Of a stretch of DNA of 64,000 nt, positions 34,077-43,667 are shown piece after piece. The first letter of the stretch is position 1; the number at the start of each line of letters is the position of its first letter. The position numbers and the translations under genes were made by a program. Origin of the DNA: Cucumibacter marinus DSM 18995 (lineage in GTDB: Bacteria; Pseudomonadota; Alphaproteobacteria; Rhizobiales; Devosiaceae); assembly GCF_000429865.1 (NCBI RefSeq), contig NZ_AUCR01000001.1:496001-560000 (forward strand). The letters are read 5' to 3'. Under the pieces are notes generated by a model. The model worked only from the letters and a program-made list of their open reading frames with translations, did not search any database and was not told the origin of the DNA.

Positions 34077-34526
34077 ATGCGTCAAGCGCGCCCCTTTCTG
34101 GGCCTTTTCAAAGTCATCGTCGCGGCCATGATGGTCGCCACCCTTGCCGGGTGCCTGACACAGACCCGCACCCAGGGCTATGACATTCCCGAGGACGCCC
34201 TGCAGCAGATCCGCCCGGGCGTATCCCAGGATTTCGTCCGCATCGTGTTGGGCTCGCCACAGACGACCAACAATTTCAACAACCAGGAAAGCTGGTATTA
34301 CGTCGAGACCAAAGTCGACCGCACCTCGTTCGGCACGCAGAGCGTGAAGGAACGCACCGTGCTCGCCGTCTATTATGGCAACGACAACCGGGTCGCCGAC
34401 AAGGCCGTTTATACGCTCAAGGATGGCCGGGTGTTCGAACTGGTGCCGCGCACCACGCCGGGCTTCTCGAACGACAAATCCTTCATCGAATCGCTGCTGG
34501 GTTCACTGCCGATTATCGGCAACTGA
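34077..34526 (+). CDS. bamE: Outer membrane protein assembly factor BamE (SmpA/OmlA)
   Basis: A 149-residue outer-membrane lipoprotein. Signal peptide ends at the lipobox LAGC near residue 26. The SmpA/OmlA domain shows IRPGVSQDFVRIVLGSPQTTNNF and ESWYYVETK, matching BamE. It is part of the BAM complex that inserts beta-barrel proteins. Followed by a strong terminator. Confidence 0.92.
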   Translation: MRQARPFLGLFKVIVAAMMVATLAGCLTQTRTQGYDIPEDALQQIRPGVSQDFVRIVLGSPQTTNNFNNQESWYYVETKVDRTSFGTQSVKERTVLAVYYGNDNRVADKAVYTLKDGRVFELVPRTTPGFSNDKSFIESLLGSLPIIGN

Positions 34527-34550
34527 CCCACTTCTCAGCTTCGAATACGA

Positions 34551-34578
34551 AGGCAGGCCCGAGGGCCTGCCTTTTTTT
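34551..34578 (+). terminator. Rho-independent terminator of bamE
   Basis: AGGCAGGCCC (34551-34560) and GGGCCTGCCT (34563-34572) pair almost to the tip and are followed by a run of seven T (34572-34578). Confidence 0.9.
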
Positions 34579-34659
34579 ATTGGCTTGTAACTCTGGACGT
34601 CACGCCCAGCCCGTTCGGGTGTGCGCAAAAAGGTCGGCGACCAAGTCGCGCTTGGCGGA

Positions 34660-35892
34660 TCACGCAGCCGCCATTGCGTCGGACCGACGGAATTGGTCCC
34701 AGGCCAGCAGCGCGATGCCGATCGTGGCGAGCGGCAGCACAAGGATATTGATCGTCTCCCAGCCCAGCGTATTGAGCAGCACGCCCGATGTGATCGAGGC
34801 GATTGCCATCGAACCGAAAACGCACATTTCGTTCATGGCCTGCACCCTTCCCGCTTCTTCGGGCCGGTAGGACTTTGTCAGCAGCGCGGTGGAGCCGATA
34901 AACCCGAAGTTCCAGCCCAGGCCCAGCAGCACCATCGAGATGTTGAAATGGGTGACCGTGATGCCGTTGAGGTTGACGGCCGCGCTCATGATGATCAGCG
35001 CCAGACCGATGGCGACGGTGAGGTGCGTACCAATCCGCTGGATGATGAAGCCTGTGAAAAGGCTCGGCAGGAACATGGCCACGATATGCCACTGGATGGC
35101 CGTGGTGGCGGCCTCGGTCGAGTGGCCGCAGACATAGACCATGGCCAAGGGCGCGGCGACCATAACGAAGTTCATCAGTGCGTAGGCAAGAACCGATGTC
35201 ACGATCGGGATGAAAACCGTCGGCGACTTGATCAGCGTCTTCAACGGGCGGCCGCGATCACTACCTTTTTCGGGCTTTAACACTGGCGCCAGTCGCGTGA
35301 ACCCGATGATCACAAGGGCGACGAAGGCAATCATCGACAGGGCAACAAATGAGCCTGCGAATTCGGCGCCCAGCCAGTCCTTGGTGATGTAGGACAGGCG
35401 CGGGCCAAGGAAACCGGCCGCCACGCCACCGAGCAGAACGAGCGAGATGGCGCGCGATTTGAGCGGACCGGGTACGCTATCGGCAATGGCGAAGCGGTAT
35501 TGCTGACCGAAAGCCGCAGACATCCCGACCATGAACATGGCGAGGCAAAAGATCACGAAAGAGGCCTGGATGAGCCCGACAGCGGCGACGATACCGGCAA
35601 GGATCGCAGCGCTGGCGCCGACCATGAAGCCGCGGGTGCGCCCGAGCGTGTAGATCACCCCGGTGGCCGGACCGGCGGTCAGCGCCAGGCCAATGACCAT
35701 GGCCGTGACCGGCACCGTGGCCAGCGACGGGTCGGGCGCAAGGCTTGCCGCGGCCAGCGCCGCCACCGAGATCACAACGGCCTGGGAAGAGCCGGCCAGC
35801 GCCTGTGCGCCAGCCAGAAGGCCGATATTGCGGTAAGCCAGTCGCTTGGTTTCGGGGGTCAGTTCAGCCGCATCGCTGTTCGCGTCCACCAT
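34660..35892 (-). CDS. MFS transporter
   Basis: A 410-residue major facilitator with about 12 transmembrane segments and a short central loop (KPEKGSDRGRPLKTLIK). Motif-A-like residues lie at YTLGRTRGFMVG after TM2. It resembles multidrug/sugar-efflux-type MFS proteins of Hyphomicrobiales; the substrate is unknown. It ends 26 bases before nusB's gene begins on the same strand direction, i.e. it lies downstream of nusB and may be read from the rib-nusB operon. Confidence 0.85.
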   Translation of the reverse strand: MVDANSDAAELTPETKRLAYRNIGLLAGAQALAGSSQAVVISVAALAAASLAPDPSLATVPVTAMVIGLALTAGPATGVIYTLGRTRGFMVGASAAILAGIVAAVGLIQASFVIFCLAMFMVGMSAAFGQQYRFAIADSVPGPLKSRAISLVLLGGVAAGFLGPRLSYITKDWLGAEFAGSFVALSMIAFVALVIIGFTRLAPVLKPEKGSDRGRPLKTLIKSPTVFIPIVTSVLAYALMNFVMVAAPLAMVYVCGHSTEAATTAIQWHIVAMFLPSLFTGFIIQRIGTHLTVAIGLALIIMSAAVNLNGITVTHFNISMVLLGLGWNFGFIGSTALLTKSYRPEEAGRVQAMNEMCVFGSMAIASITSGVLLNTLGWETINILVLPLATIGIALLAWDQFRRSDAMAAA

Positions 35893-35918
35893 GGCGCACC
35901 GCCTATCCCTTCAGTCAA

Positions 35919-36398
35919 TCAATCGGAGAAATCGTCCGGACGGAGGGAGCGGGCGATCGTATCGAGAACACCATTGACCATACGAGGTTCGTCGCTCTCG
36001 TAGAAGGCCCGGGCGATATCGACATATTCGGTGATGATCACCTTGGTCGGAACATCTGGACGGTGTCCAAGCTCGAAAGCAGCGGCGCGCAGAATGGCGC
36101 GCAGCGTGGTGTCGATCCGGGTGACCGGCCAGCCCTTGACCAGCGAAGTGTCAATCAGCGGGTCGATCTCGAGCTGATGGGCGACGACCCCTTTGAGGAT
36201 GGTGGAAAAGAAATCGGAATCGGCAGGCAGATACTGTTCACCCTCGATTTCCTGCCCGAGACGGAAACTGATAAACTGGGCGAGCGTGTCCTCAAGCGGG
36301 GCCTCACCGACATCCATCTGATAAAGCGCCTGCACGGCGGCAAGCCGGGCTGTTCCGCGCTGATTGGCACGGCGGGCGGGTTTTTCGTCACTCATCAT
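35919..36398 (-). CDS. nusB: Transcription antitermination factor NusB
   Basis: All-helical RNA-binding protein of 159 residues that with S10 binds boxA in rRNA antitermination. [20 protein letters not shown] at the N-terminus, and REYVDIA-like [11 protein letters not shown] with [10 protein letters not shown] at the end, are conserved. It is the last gene of the glyA-nrdR-rib string and overlaps ribH by 11 bases. Confidence 0.96.
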   Translation of the reverse strand: MMSDEKPARRANQRGTARLAAVQALYQMDVGEAPLEDTLAQFISFRLGQEIEGEQYLPADSDFFSTILKGVVAHQLEIDPLIDTSLVKGWPVTRIDTTLRAILRAAAFELGHRPDVPTKVIITEYVDIARAFYESDEPRMVNGVLDTIARSLRPDDFSD

Positions 36399-36849
36399 CG
36401 AGCCCCAGGCGCTGTTTGAGGGTGATCATCGCCAGCGCAGCCTTTGCGGCGCCACCGCCCTTGTCTTTCTTCGCCTTGTCGGCACGCGCCCAGGCTTGAT
36501 CGGCATTTTCGACCGTCTGGATCCCGTTACCGAGGGCCAGCCCGTATCCGACGGACAGGTCCATGATGGCGCGGGCGGATTCATTGGCGACAATGTCGTA
36601 GTGCGTGGTTTCGCCGCGAATGACGCAGCCCAGCAGCACGAAACCGTCATAAGCGGGTGCGGTGCCGCGTTCACCCGCCTCGAGCGCCATTGCGAGCGCC
36701 GCGGGTATTTCGAGGACGCCAGGCACTTCCACGGTGTCGATGGTGGCACCTGCTTCACGCAGGGCGGTTTCGGCGCCATCACGCAGCGCATCGGCGATGT
36801 CGGCGTAAAAGCGTGCCTCGATGATCAGAACGCGCAGATTGTCGCTCAT
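36388..36849 (-). CDS. ribH: 6,7-dimethyl-8-ribityllumazine synthase
   Basis: Penultimate riboflavin enzyme, 153 residues. [29 protein letters not shown] with the catalytic histidine, and [13 protein letters not shown] are diagnostic. It overlaps ribE by four bases and nusB by 11 bases. Confidence 0.96.
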   Translation of the reverse strand: MSDNLRVLIIEARFYADIADALRDGAETALREAGATIDTVEVPGVLEIPAALAMALEAGERGTAPAYDGFVLLGCVIRGETTHYDIVANESARAIMDLSVGYGLALGNGIQTVENADQAWARADKAKKDKGGGAAKAALAMITLKQRLGLDDE

Positions 36850-37469
36850 TGTCCGGCCTTCGGGAGATTGAGGGTTTCGATCAGGCGGGCTGCATAGCGC
36901 GCCAGCGGGTCGACTTCCAGATTAATCCGGCCACCGGGTGCAGATTCGTCCCAATTGGTGACTTCAAGCGTATGCGGAATGAGGTGCACCGAGAATTGGC
37001 GATCCGTGACGGTGTTGACCGTCAGCGATGTCCCGTTGAGCGCCACCGAACCCTTGGCGGCGATGAACGGCATCACCTCTGCCGGCGCCTCGATATCGAT
37101 CCGGCGCTGTTCGCCCACATCCTCGGTCTCAACGATCGTGGCGACCGCATCGACATGACCCGACACAATGTGGCCGCCGAGTTCGTCCCCTGCCTTGAGG
37201 GAGCGTTCGAGGTTGATGCGGCGCCCTTGCTGCCATTCGGCGGCAGTTGTCACGCGCAGGGTTTCGGCCGCCGCGAAGACGTCGAACCAGCCATTGCCGG
37301 CCTCCCCGCCCCGCTCGACGGCGGTCAGGCAGATGCCGTCGCAGCAGATCGAAGCGCCGATCTCGATGGTTGCGGGATCATAGGCAGTGGCGATGCGGAA
37401 GCGGCGGCCATCATTGCCGGTCTCCGCCTCCACAAGCCGCCCCACATCGGTGACCAGTCCGGTAAACAT
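36846..37469 (-). CDS. ribE: Riboflavin synthase, alpha chain
   Basis: Dismutes two lumazines to riboflavin. 207 residues as two lumazine-binding repeats, each with a GxSIxxxGxxLT-type strand: [15 protein letters not shown] and [25 protein letters not shown] is the standard start. Single-base junction with ribD and four-base overlap with ribH show tight coupling. Confidence 0.97.
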   Translation of the reverse strand: MFTGLVTDVGRLVEAETGNDGRRFRIATAYDPATIEIGASICCDGICLTAVERGGEAGNGWFDVFAAAETLRVTTAAEWQQGRRINLERSLKAGDELGGHIVSGHVDAVATIVETEDVGEQRRIDIEAPAEVMPFIAAKGSVALNGTSLTVNTVTDRQFSVHLIPHTLEVTNWDESAPGGRINLEVDPLARYAARLIETLNLPKAGQ

Positions 37470-38560
37470 CAGCGCTTCCTTTCGAATACGGTCAGTGTGT
37501 CGCCACCCAAGGGCCGAGAAAAGACCTTTTCCAGTCCCGCCGCCGCCAGCGCCACTTCGAGACTGCGGCCGGGCATCGCCGGCACGCCAGCCTCACCAAT
37601 CATGCCAGCGCCTTTGAGAAGGCAGAAGCGGTCGACCAGCCCCGCTTCGAGCAGGCTCGCGTTGAGTGTCGCCCCGCCTTCGACCAGCAGACGAGAGATC
37701 CCTTTTTCGCCCAGTTCGGCCAGTGCTTGGTCGAGGTCGAGCCGGCCATCGCGGGCACCGACCGGTATCCACTCGACGGCCTTTGGCAGGTCCTGCGGCC
37801 GAGTGCTCTCACCGAGCACCCATGTCGGGGTCTGTGCGGTGCTTGTGAGAAGGCCGAGCGAAACAGGCAGATCACCGCCCAGAATGATCCGCAACGGCTT
37901 GCGTGTCCCAAGGCCCGGAATTCGGACCGTCAGTGATGGGTTGTCGAGACGCGCAGTGCCTGCGCCCACCATGACCGCGTCGCTCAGCGCCCGCTGCATA
38001 TGTGTCCAGCGCCGGGCCGCTTCCCCTGTGACCGGCACATTGCCCCTGTCCGGCAGGCCAATCATGCCGTCGCGCGACACCGCCAGCTTTGCACTGACGA
38101 AGGGCCGGCCCAATGTCTGCCGGGCGATGTGGCCCTCATGCAGGCGCCGCGACGCGTCGTGATCCTTGACGACGGCGACCTCAACGCCTGCCGCTTTCAG
38201 CCGGGAAACGGACTGCCCCGCCGTGCGCGGATCGGGATCGATTTGACCAATCACAACCCGCGCTATGCCGGCCTCGATGACCGCGTCGACACAAGGCGGG
38301 GTGCGCCCGGTGTGATGGCAGGGCTCGAGGGTGACATAAAGCGTTGTGCGTTCGGCGGCCTTTCCCGCCTTTTCGAGGGCGATGGTTTCGGCATGGGGCC
38401 GGCCACCCGGCGCTGTCACGCCGACGCCGCGCACCTTTCCGGCCAAGGGATCGCGGATAATCGCTCCCACTGTGGGGTTCTCGGCGGTCGTGCCGAGGAA
38501 TGGCGCTGCCATGCGCGCGGCAGCGTCGAGCCATGCCCAGTCCTCGTCGTTCCTGATCAC
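37469..38560 (-). CDS. ribD: Bifunctional riboflavin deaminase/reductase
   Basis: A 363-residue two-domain enzyme. The N-terminal CMP/dCMP-deaminase-like domain has the zinc site HAETIAL and [12 protein letters not shown]; the C-terminal reductase domain follows with [10 protein letters not shown] and [20 protein letters not shown]. It performs the second and third steps of riboflavin synthesis. Its ATG overlaps the nrdR stop by four bases. Confidence 0.97.
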   Translation of the reverse strand: MIRNDEDWAWLDAAARMAAPFLGTTAENPTVGAIIRDPLAGKVRGVGVTAPGGRPHAETIALEKAGKAAERTTLYVTLEPCHHTGRTPPCVDAVIEAGIARVVIGQIDPDPRTAGQSVSRLKAAGVEVAVVKDHDASRRLHEGHIARQTLGRPFVSAKLAVSRDGMIGLPDRGNVPVTGEAARRWTHMQRALSDAVMVGAGTARLDNPSLTVRIPGLGTRKPLRIILGGDLPVSLGLLTSTAQTPTWVLGESTRPQDLPKAVEWIPVGARDGRLDLDQALAELGEKGISRLLVEGGATLNASLLEAGLVDRFCLLKGAGMIGEAGVPAMPGRSLEVALAAAGLEKVFSRPLGGDTLTVFERKR

Positions 38561-39036
38561 TTCAGGTCTTCCGAAGACGGTTCCTCGTCGCTATCCATCT
38601 CGGAGAGAAAGGACTTGAAATCATCGGCATGCGAGAAATTCTTGTAAACTGACGCGAAGCGGACAAACGCGACATCGTCGAGTTTTTTCAGCCCGTCGAG
38701 GGCCAGCAGGCCGATCTGTTCGGCCGCCACCTCGTTCTCGCCGAGACTTTCGAGTTGCCGCACAATGCCGGAGATCATCCGCTCGGCCCGTTCGGGGTCG
38801 ACATCGCGCTTCCTAAGCGCCGTCATCACCGAGCGGGTGAGTTTGTCGCGATCGAAGGGCACCTTGCGGCCCGACTTCTTGACCACGGTCACGTCGCGGA
38901 GCTGGACGCGTTCAAAGGTGGTGAAGCGCCCACCGCAGGCGGAGCAGATGCGCCGCCTGCGAATGGCGTTGGAATCCTCGGTTGGCCGGGAATCCTTGAC
39001 CTGGGTGTCGTCGTTTCCGCAATAGGGGCAACGCAT
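38557..39036 (-). CDS. nrdR: Transcriptional repressor NrdR
   Basis: A 159-residue repressor of ribonucleotide reductase genes. The zinc ribbon is MRCPYCG...[13 protein letters not shown]; the ATP-cone domain follows ([16 protein letters not shown]). The acidic C-terminal tail is longer than in E. coli. Between glyA and ribD, the usual alphaproteobacterial position. Confidence 0.97.
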   Translation of the reverse strand: MRCPYCGNDDTQVKDSRPTEDSNAIRRRRICSACGGRFTTFERVQLRDVTVVKKSGRKVPFDRDKLTRSVMTALRKRDVDPERAERMISGIVRQLESLGENEVAAEQIGLLALDGLKKLDDVAFVRFASVYKNFSHADDFKSFLSEMDSDEEPSSEDLK

Positions 39037-39053
39037 CGACGTGAGTTCCCGTG

Positions 39054-40352
39054 TTAGGCGTAGATCGGGAAAGCCGCAGTCAGGGCCAGTACGCGTTCGC
39101 GCACCGAAGCTTCGACCGACGCATTGTTGTCTTCGCCGTTGCCGGCCAGACCGTCGATAACCTCGACCATCAGTTCGCCGACCAGCTTGAACTCGCCCTC
39201 ACCAAAGCCACGCGAGGTTGCCGCCGGGGTGCCGACGCGGATGCCCGACGTGATCGCCGGCTTTTCCGGGTCGAACGGCACGGCGTTCTTGTTGCAGGTG
39301 ATGTTGGCCCGCTCGAGCGCTGCTTCGGTCGCCTTGCCGGTCACGCCCTTGGGGCGCAGATCGACGAGCATCAGGTGGTTGTCCGTGCCGCCGGTGACGA
39401 TCTCGAGACCGCCGGCCACCAGGGTTTCCGAGAGCACATTGGCATTGGCGACGACCTGGCGCGTGTAGCGCTTGAAATCATCGGTCAGCGCTTCGCCGAA
39501 GGCGACGGCCTTGGCAGCGATGACGTGCATCAGCGGCCCGCCCTGGATGCCGGGGAAGATGGCCGAGTTGATCTTCTTGGCGATCGCTTCGTCATTGGTC
39601 AGGATCAGCCCGCCACGCGGCCCGCGCAGGGTCTTGTGGGTGGTCGTCGTCACGGCATGCGCATAAGGCATGGGGTTAGGATAGTTGCCACCGGCAACGA
39701 GCCCGGCCACATGGGCCATATCGACCATCAGATAGGCGCCAACCTCATCGGCGATGCGGCGGAACTCGGCAAAGTCGAGCACGCGCGAATAGGCGGAGAA
39801 ACCGGCCACGATAATCTGCGGGCGATGTTCCTTCGCCAGTGCCTCGACCTCGTCCATGTCGCACAGACCGTCCTGCTGACGGACGCCGTACTGGATGGCA
39901 TTAAACCATTTGCCCGACTGGTTGGGCTTGGCGCCGTGGGTCAGATGGCCGCCGGCATCAAGACTCATGCCGAGAATAGTGTCGCCGGGCTTGGCCAGCG
40001 CCTGGTAGACGGCCTGGTTGGCCTGCGAGCCAGAATTGGGCTGGACATTGGCAAACTCGGCACCGAAGAGCTGCTTGGCGCGATCGATCGCGAGCTGCTC
40101 GACGATATCGACATATTGGCAACCGCCGTAATAGCGGCGGCCCGGATAGCCTTCAGCGTATTTATTGGTAAGGACAGAACCCTGGGCCTCGAGAACCGCG
40201 GCCGAGACAATGTTCTCGGAGGCGATCAGCTCGATTTCGGTCTGCTGTCGGTGAAGCTCTTTGCCCACGGCGTCGGCCACGGCCGAATCGGCCTCGGCGA
40301 GCGAACGGGAAAAGAACCGGGCGGAAAGGGGCACGGGGGTCTGATCAGTCAT
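39054..40352 (-). CDS. glyA: Serine hydroxymethyltransferase
   Basis: PLP enzyme interconverting serine and glycine with tetrahydrofolate. 432 residues; the PLP lysine is in [36 protein letters not shown] and GRRYYGGC are also conserved. It heads the glyA-nrdR-ribDEH-nusB string, 17 bases before nrdR. Confidence 0.98.
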   Translation of the reverse strand: MTDQTPVPLSARFFSRSLAEADSAVADAVGKELHRQQTEIELIASENIVSAAVLEAQGSVLTNKYAEGYPGRRYYGGCQYVDIVEQLAIDRAKQLFGAEFANVQPNSGSQANQAVYQALAKPGDTILGMSLDAGGHLTHGAKPNQSGKWFNAIQYGVRQQDGLCDMDEVEALAKEHRPQIIVAGFSAYSRVLDFAEFRRIADEVGAYLMVDMAHVAGLVAGGNYPNPMPYAHAVTTTTHKTLRGPRGGLILTNDEAIAKKINSAIFPGIQGGPLMHVIAAKAVAFGEALTDDFKRYTRQVVANANVLSETLVAGGLEIVTGGTDNHLMLVDLRPKGVTGKATEAALERANITCNKNAVPFDPEKPAITSGIRVGTPAATSRGFGEGEFKLVGELMVEVIDGLAGNGEDNNASVEASVRERVLALTAAFPIYA

Positions 40353-40448
40353 CTGCGGTCTCGTTTTGGGTGGGATCGGTCAATGTCTAGGGCGATGACG
40401 CGCAGAGCGTTATCACACCCTTCAGGGTGAAGCCAACAAAAGCGGTAC

Positions 40449-40700
40449 TCAGGCCAGGCGGCCCGGTCTGCCGTCCGAATGCGGTCGGGAACCGCCGTTC
40501 TCGGATTCGCGGTCGGCCAGCCGGCGGCGCAATTTGGCAGCAGCCGTGAGCTGCATCTGCTTTTGAGACGCTGTAAGGGGTGCAACGATCACGACTTCGG
40601 TGCCGGTCGCATCGTCGATGGCGGCCACCCGCATCTGGGTGCCGACCTTGCGGAACTCGAACAGAAAGCGCTCGCCCGGCGGAGCGGACGAGCGTTTCAT
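40449..40700 (-). CDS. Small protein, DUF6898-like
   Basis: An 83-residue protein with RFLFEFRKVGTQMRVAAIDDATGTEVVIVAP, a short beta-rich pattern I associate with the DUF6898 family of Hyphomicrobiales, followed by a helix (QMQLTAAAKLRRRL) and a polar tail. Function unknown. It lies 27 bases downstream of the L,D-transpeptidase gene on the same strand and may share its transcript. Confidence 0.55.
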   Translation of the reverse strand: MKRSSAPPGERFLFEFRKVGTQMRVAAIDDATGTEVVIVAPLTASQKQMQLTAAAKLRRRLADRESENGGSRPHSDGRPGRLA

Positions 40701-40727
40701 GTCTGAATCCGGTTGCGCGTTGCGCGT

Positions 40728-42026
40728 TTACCGCTCGAGCGAAGCCAGTTGTCCTGTCGCATCGAAGTCATAGATATCATCGCGAAACTGTACCACGCCG
40801 GCGCGATTTGCCCATGCGGAAATATAGGTCGTCAGGATCGGAACCTGCCGGTTCAGCGCCACATCGAGACGCTCGCCCGAATTGAATGTGGCTTCGACGG
40901 TGTTCACATCGTAGCCGTTCGATTCGAGCAGCCAAGCCACCAGTTCCTCAACGCCTTCAACACGCACGCAGCCCGAAGAGTGAAAGCGGTTGGTTTCGCC
41001 AAACAGCGACTTCTGAGGGGTGTCGTGCAGATAGACGTTGTGCTTGTTGTAGAAGTTGATCTTCACATGGCCCATCGAGTTCTCGGCGCCCGGCTCCTGG
41101 CGGAAGAGGTAATTGACCGCTTCGTCGGTATGCCAGTCGATCTGGGAAGCCTGGATCTCGTTGCCGTTGCCGTCATAGATCTTGATCTGCTGCTCGGCGA
41201 GATAGTTCGGGTTCTCGTTCACATACTTGATCAGGTCCCGCTGAATGATGCTTTTCGGCACATGCCAGTACGGGTTGAAGTTGATCTGGTGAATCTTGGA
41301 TTCGAGAATCGGGGTCTGACGGTCGATGCGCCCTACAATCGCGGTATGGCGCTGGACGACCGTGCCATTCTCCACCGCTTCGATGGAGGCAGCGGGAATA
41401 TTCACGACCACGTAGCGCTCCGACAAATTGTCGGTCACGATCTGTTCGACGCGCTGCTGATTGAGCTTGAGCTGCGCCAGGCGCTCGGAGGCTGGTACAT
41501 TCATCGAGAAGAAGGTCGGCTGGTCGATGGCACCGTTGACCTTGAGGCCGTGGCGGGCCTGGAACAGGCGCACAGCCGCCTCGACCTGCTCGTCATAATG
41601 ACGGCTGTCGACGCCCGCTTCCTGCGGGAGATCGCCGGAAATGATCAGCCTGCGACGCAGGTAGCGCACTTCCTTGCTTCGGCGGCCAGGCACAAGCCCG
41701 TAAACTTCCTGGGGCAGCTGTCCCCAACCGCCATTGGCCACGATCTGCTCATACATGTTGATCGCGAGCGCCAAATTATAGGCGGTGTCATAGGAAAGGA
41801 TCGGCTCGAACGTGTCGATCTCGCGAGGCATGCCGCCGGGCATGACCTGGTTCTGGGCAAGCTGGATGGTCTCCTGAGACTGATCGTCTTTGCCTGTGAA
41901 CAGATCGAGCAGAGAGCGGGTCTGCGCAATGGCCGGAGCTGCCGCCAGCCCCATGGTGGCCGCAAAGGCCGCCGAAAGCGTTGCCACACGCGCTATTGCC
42001 GCCAGTGAAGACTTGTTACGCCGCAT
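40728..42026 (-). CDS. ldtP: L,D-transpeptidase (LdtP-like, YcbB type)
   Basis: Exported peptidoglycan cross-linking enzyme, 432 residues from the ATG at 42026. The signal peptide ends about APAIAQ. An N-terminal peptidoglycan-binding-like region (VRYLRRRLIISGD...AVRLFQARHGLKVNG) precedes the YkuD catalytic domain with HSSGCVRVEG; the cysteine is near residue 352. CAGGAAATTC precedes the ATG. With the nearby MarR gene it matches the ldtP-ldtR pair described in Liberibacter and Sinorhizobium, where LdtR controls ldtP. Confidence 0.88.
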   Translation of the reverse strand: MRRNKSSLAAIARVATLSAAFAATMGLAAAPAIAQTRSLLDLFTGKDDQSQETIQLAQNQVMPGGMPREIDTFEPILSYDTAYNLALAINMYEQIVANGGWGQLPQEVYGLVPGRRSKEVRYLRRRLIISGDLPQEAGVDSRHYDEQVEAAVRLFQARHGLKVNGAIDQPTFFSMNVPASERLAQLKLNQQRVEQIVTDNLSERYVVVNIPAASIEAVENGTVVQRHTAIVGRIDRQTPILESKIHQINFNPYWHVPKSIIQRDLIKYVNENPNYLAEQQIKIYDGNGNEIQASQIDWHTDEAVNYLFRQEPGAENSMGHVKINFYNKHNVYLHDTPQKSLFGETNRFHSSGCVRVEGVEELVAWLLESNGYDVNTVEATFNSGERLDVALNRQVPILTTYISAWANRAGVVQFRDDIYDFDATGQLASLER

Positions 42027-42428
42027 TTGAATTTCCTGATGCCTCAACAGTTCGGTCCCCCAATTTGAGGACCCCGGTTCCGGTCCTTGACCAACCAGCC
42101 GCGCCCGAAAAGGAGCACGCGACATATCATTGTATTCGGCCCGGCTCAACGAGAAGGGCCTACACCGGTGATCAAACCGATGAGAGCGCGTACGGTTCCG
42201 CGGTTGATCGCTTGAGGCGCTGATATGGGCGAACTGGGGCAGCAATAAGAACGGCGGTCACCGGGCGATTCAACACTTGTTGTATTGACGGCGACTGAAC
42301 GCGATTTGCGGCTGTCTGTTGCAAGGGCGCCACAAACGACCGGCGCCCCCGCACGATGCCAACAATCATCGTACGAGGGCCCGATCTGGAGGCAGTGGCC
42401 GCACTTCCCCGCGCGGCCCTGTGAAAGC
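42027..42428. other. 402-base region between ldtR and ldtP, no gene
   Basis: No convincing gene. It carries the promoter and leader of ldtP. An inverted repeat CAACA-CT-TGTTG lies at 42271-42282, about 245 bases before the ATG, and could be a regulator site. A TACAAT hexamer on the minus strand (near 42130) has no good -35 partner. A 22-codon frame at 42356-42424 has nothing to support it. Confidence 0.45.
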
Positions 42429-42959
42429 TCAGAGTTTGTAGAGAATCTGGTCGACCCAGAAGCGTTCGAGGCGTGCCAGGGCGGTATTGAGCCCGTCGAA
42501 TTCCTCTTCGCTCAGCCCGCCGACCTTCTCGATCGACTTGAGATGGCGATCATAAAGTTCATCGATGACCTCAGCGACTTCTTCGCCCTTCGGGGTCAGC
42601 TTGATCCGCACGGAACGGCGGTCGGTTCGTGAACGCTCCTGATGGATGTATCCGGTGTCGACGAGTTTCTTGAGATTATAAGAAACATTCGATCCAAGAT
42701 AATAACCGCGGGTCCTGAGTTCGCCGGCGGTCAGTTCCTCGCCACCGATATTGAACATCAGGAGGGCCTGCACGGGATTGATGTCATCCCAGCCCATACG
42801 GTCGAATTCGTCCTTGATGAGATCCAGAAGCCGGCGGTGCAGCCGTTCCACACGGGCGACGGCTTCAAGATAACGCGGCTTCAGCCCGTCATGTTCTTCG
42901 GGCGTAGCGGCCTGTACGGCCATAGGGGTGATACCCATTGTTTCTGCCTCACTGCTCAA
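42429..42959 (-). CDS. ldtR: MarR-family regulator LdtR
   Basis: A 176-residue winged-helix protein: LMFNIGGEELTAGELRTRGYYLGSNVSYNLKKLVDTGYI (parts conserved) is the DNA-binding domain, SRTDRRSVRIKLTPKGEEV the wing. The closely related LdtR of Liberibacter asiaticus and Sinorhizobium meliloti activates or controls the neighbouring L,D-transpeptidase and osmotic tolerance. Same strand and directly upstream of ldtP, separated by 402 bases. Confidence 0.85.
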   Translation of the reverse strand: MSSEAETMGITPMAVQAATPEEHDGLKPRYLEAVARVERLHRRLLDLIKDEFDRMGWDDINPVQALLMFNIGGEELTAGELRTRGYYLGSNVSYNLKKLVDTGYIHQERSRTDRRSVRIKLTPKGEEVAEVIDELYDRHLKSIEKVGGLSEEEFDGLNTALARLERFWVDQILYKL

Positions 42960-43020
42960 ATGTCTGCGCGATTGTCTCGCGTCTCATGAGGTCAAATTAG
43001 GGCGATCCTCCCAAGAACGG

Positions 43021-43039
43021 CTTAAGATTCAAACTTAAG
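43021..43039. promoter_or_regulatory. Inverted repeat CTTAAG-N7-CTTAAG upstream of ldtR
   Basis: Two copies of the self-complementary hexamer CTTAAG spaced by seven bases, 62 to 80 bases before the ldtR ATG in an AT-richer segment. The 19-base symmetry fits a dimeric regulator; LdtR autoregulation is a natural guess. Confidence 0.45.
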
Positions 43040-43118
43040 GATATCTTACTGAAAAAAAGGCAATATTTGGCTTTCCGAAGGGTTACCAGGGGTCACGAAA
43101 TTGTAACCTTACCAGTTC

Positions 43119-43505
43119 TCAAACCTCGTCGGCGGAGAGACGGCGCAGGTGCCTTTCGAAGGCCAGCAGCAGGATTGCGGCACTGAGCATGAGGAGCCTC
43201 AACACCAGTCCGAATATGCCGATGCCGACGAGTTCGGGCCGCAGAAGCGCAAACATGATTTCGCCGAGATTGGCCAGCGCGACGAGCATGGCGCCCCACA
43301 CGGCGTAGTTCCAGAGGCCGACGGCTGCGATCAGGCGGATGACGACGAAGGAAGCGAGGGTCCAGAAGGCTTCGTGGTTCTGGGCCAGCTGAGGACCGCT
43401 GCCCGAGCCCATCAAAATGCGCGCGCCATCGATCAGGCCGTGCGCGAGCGCGACCAGGGCAACAATACGCGCATAGCGCGAAATCGGGGCGGCGCTGAGA
43501 CTCAT
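43119..43505 (-). CDS. DUF6163-like membrane protein
   Basis: A 128-residue protein with four transmembrane segments (IVALVALAHGLIDGA; FWTLASFVVIRLIAAVGLW; WGAMLVALANLGEIMFALL; GIFGLVLRLLMLSAAILLL). It resembles the DUF6163 family found between hemB and ldtR in Hyphomicrobiales. Function unknown; gene order suggests a cell-envelope link. Confidence 0.6.
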   Translation of the reverse strand: MSLSAAPISRYARIVALVALAHGLIDGARILMGSGSGPQLAQNHEAFWTLASFVVIRLIAAVGLWNYAVWGAMLVALANLGEIMFALLRPELVGIGIFGLVLRLLMLSAAILLLAFERHLRRLSADEV

Positions 43506-43667
43506 GTGGTATCCCCCGCCTCTGCCTAGCGTGGCGAAGGGGTGGCGGCAAGCAGCCCGTGATCGGGCGCGGCCCTTGGCCGCTGTTTTGTCGTGGACAA
43601 TCGCCTGCTATACGGTGCCGGACAGATATTCACGGTGCGCGCCGCGCGCCAGCCAATGGTGCCGAAG

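Noticed and set aside
39051-40430. A 459-codon frame antisense to glyA
   Set aside because: Exact shadow of glyA; no motifs.
40713-42008. A 431-codon frame antisense to ldtP
   Set aside because: Shadow of the transpeptidase, which has a signal peptide and YkuD motif.
42356-42424. A 22-codon frame in the ldtR-ldtP gap
   Set aside because: No ribosome site, no similarity, chance length.
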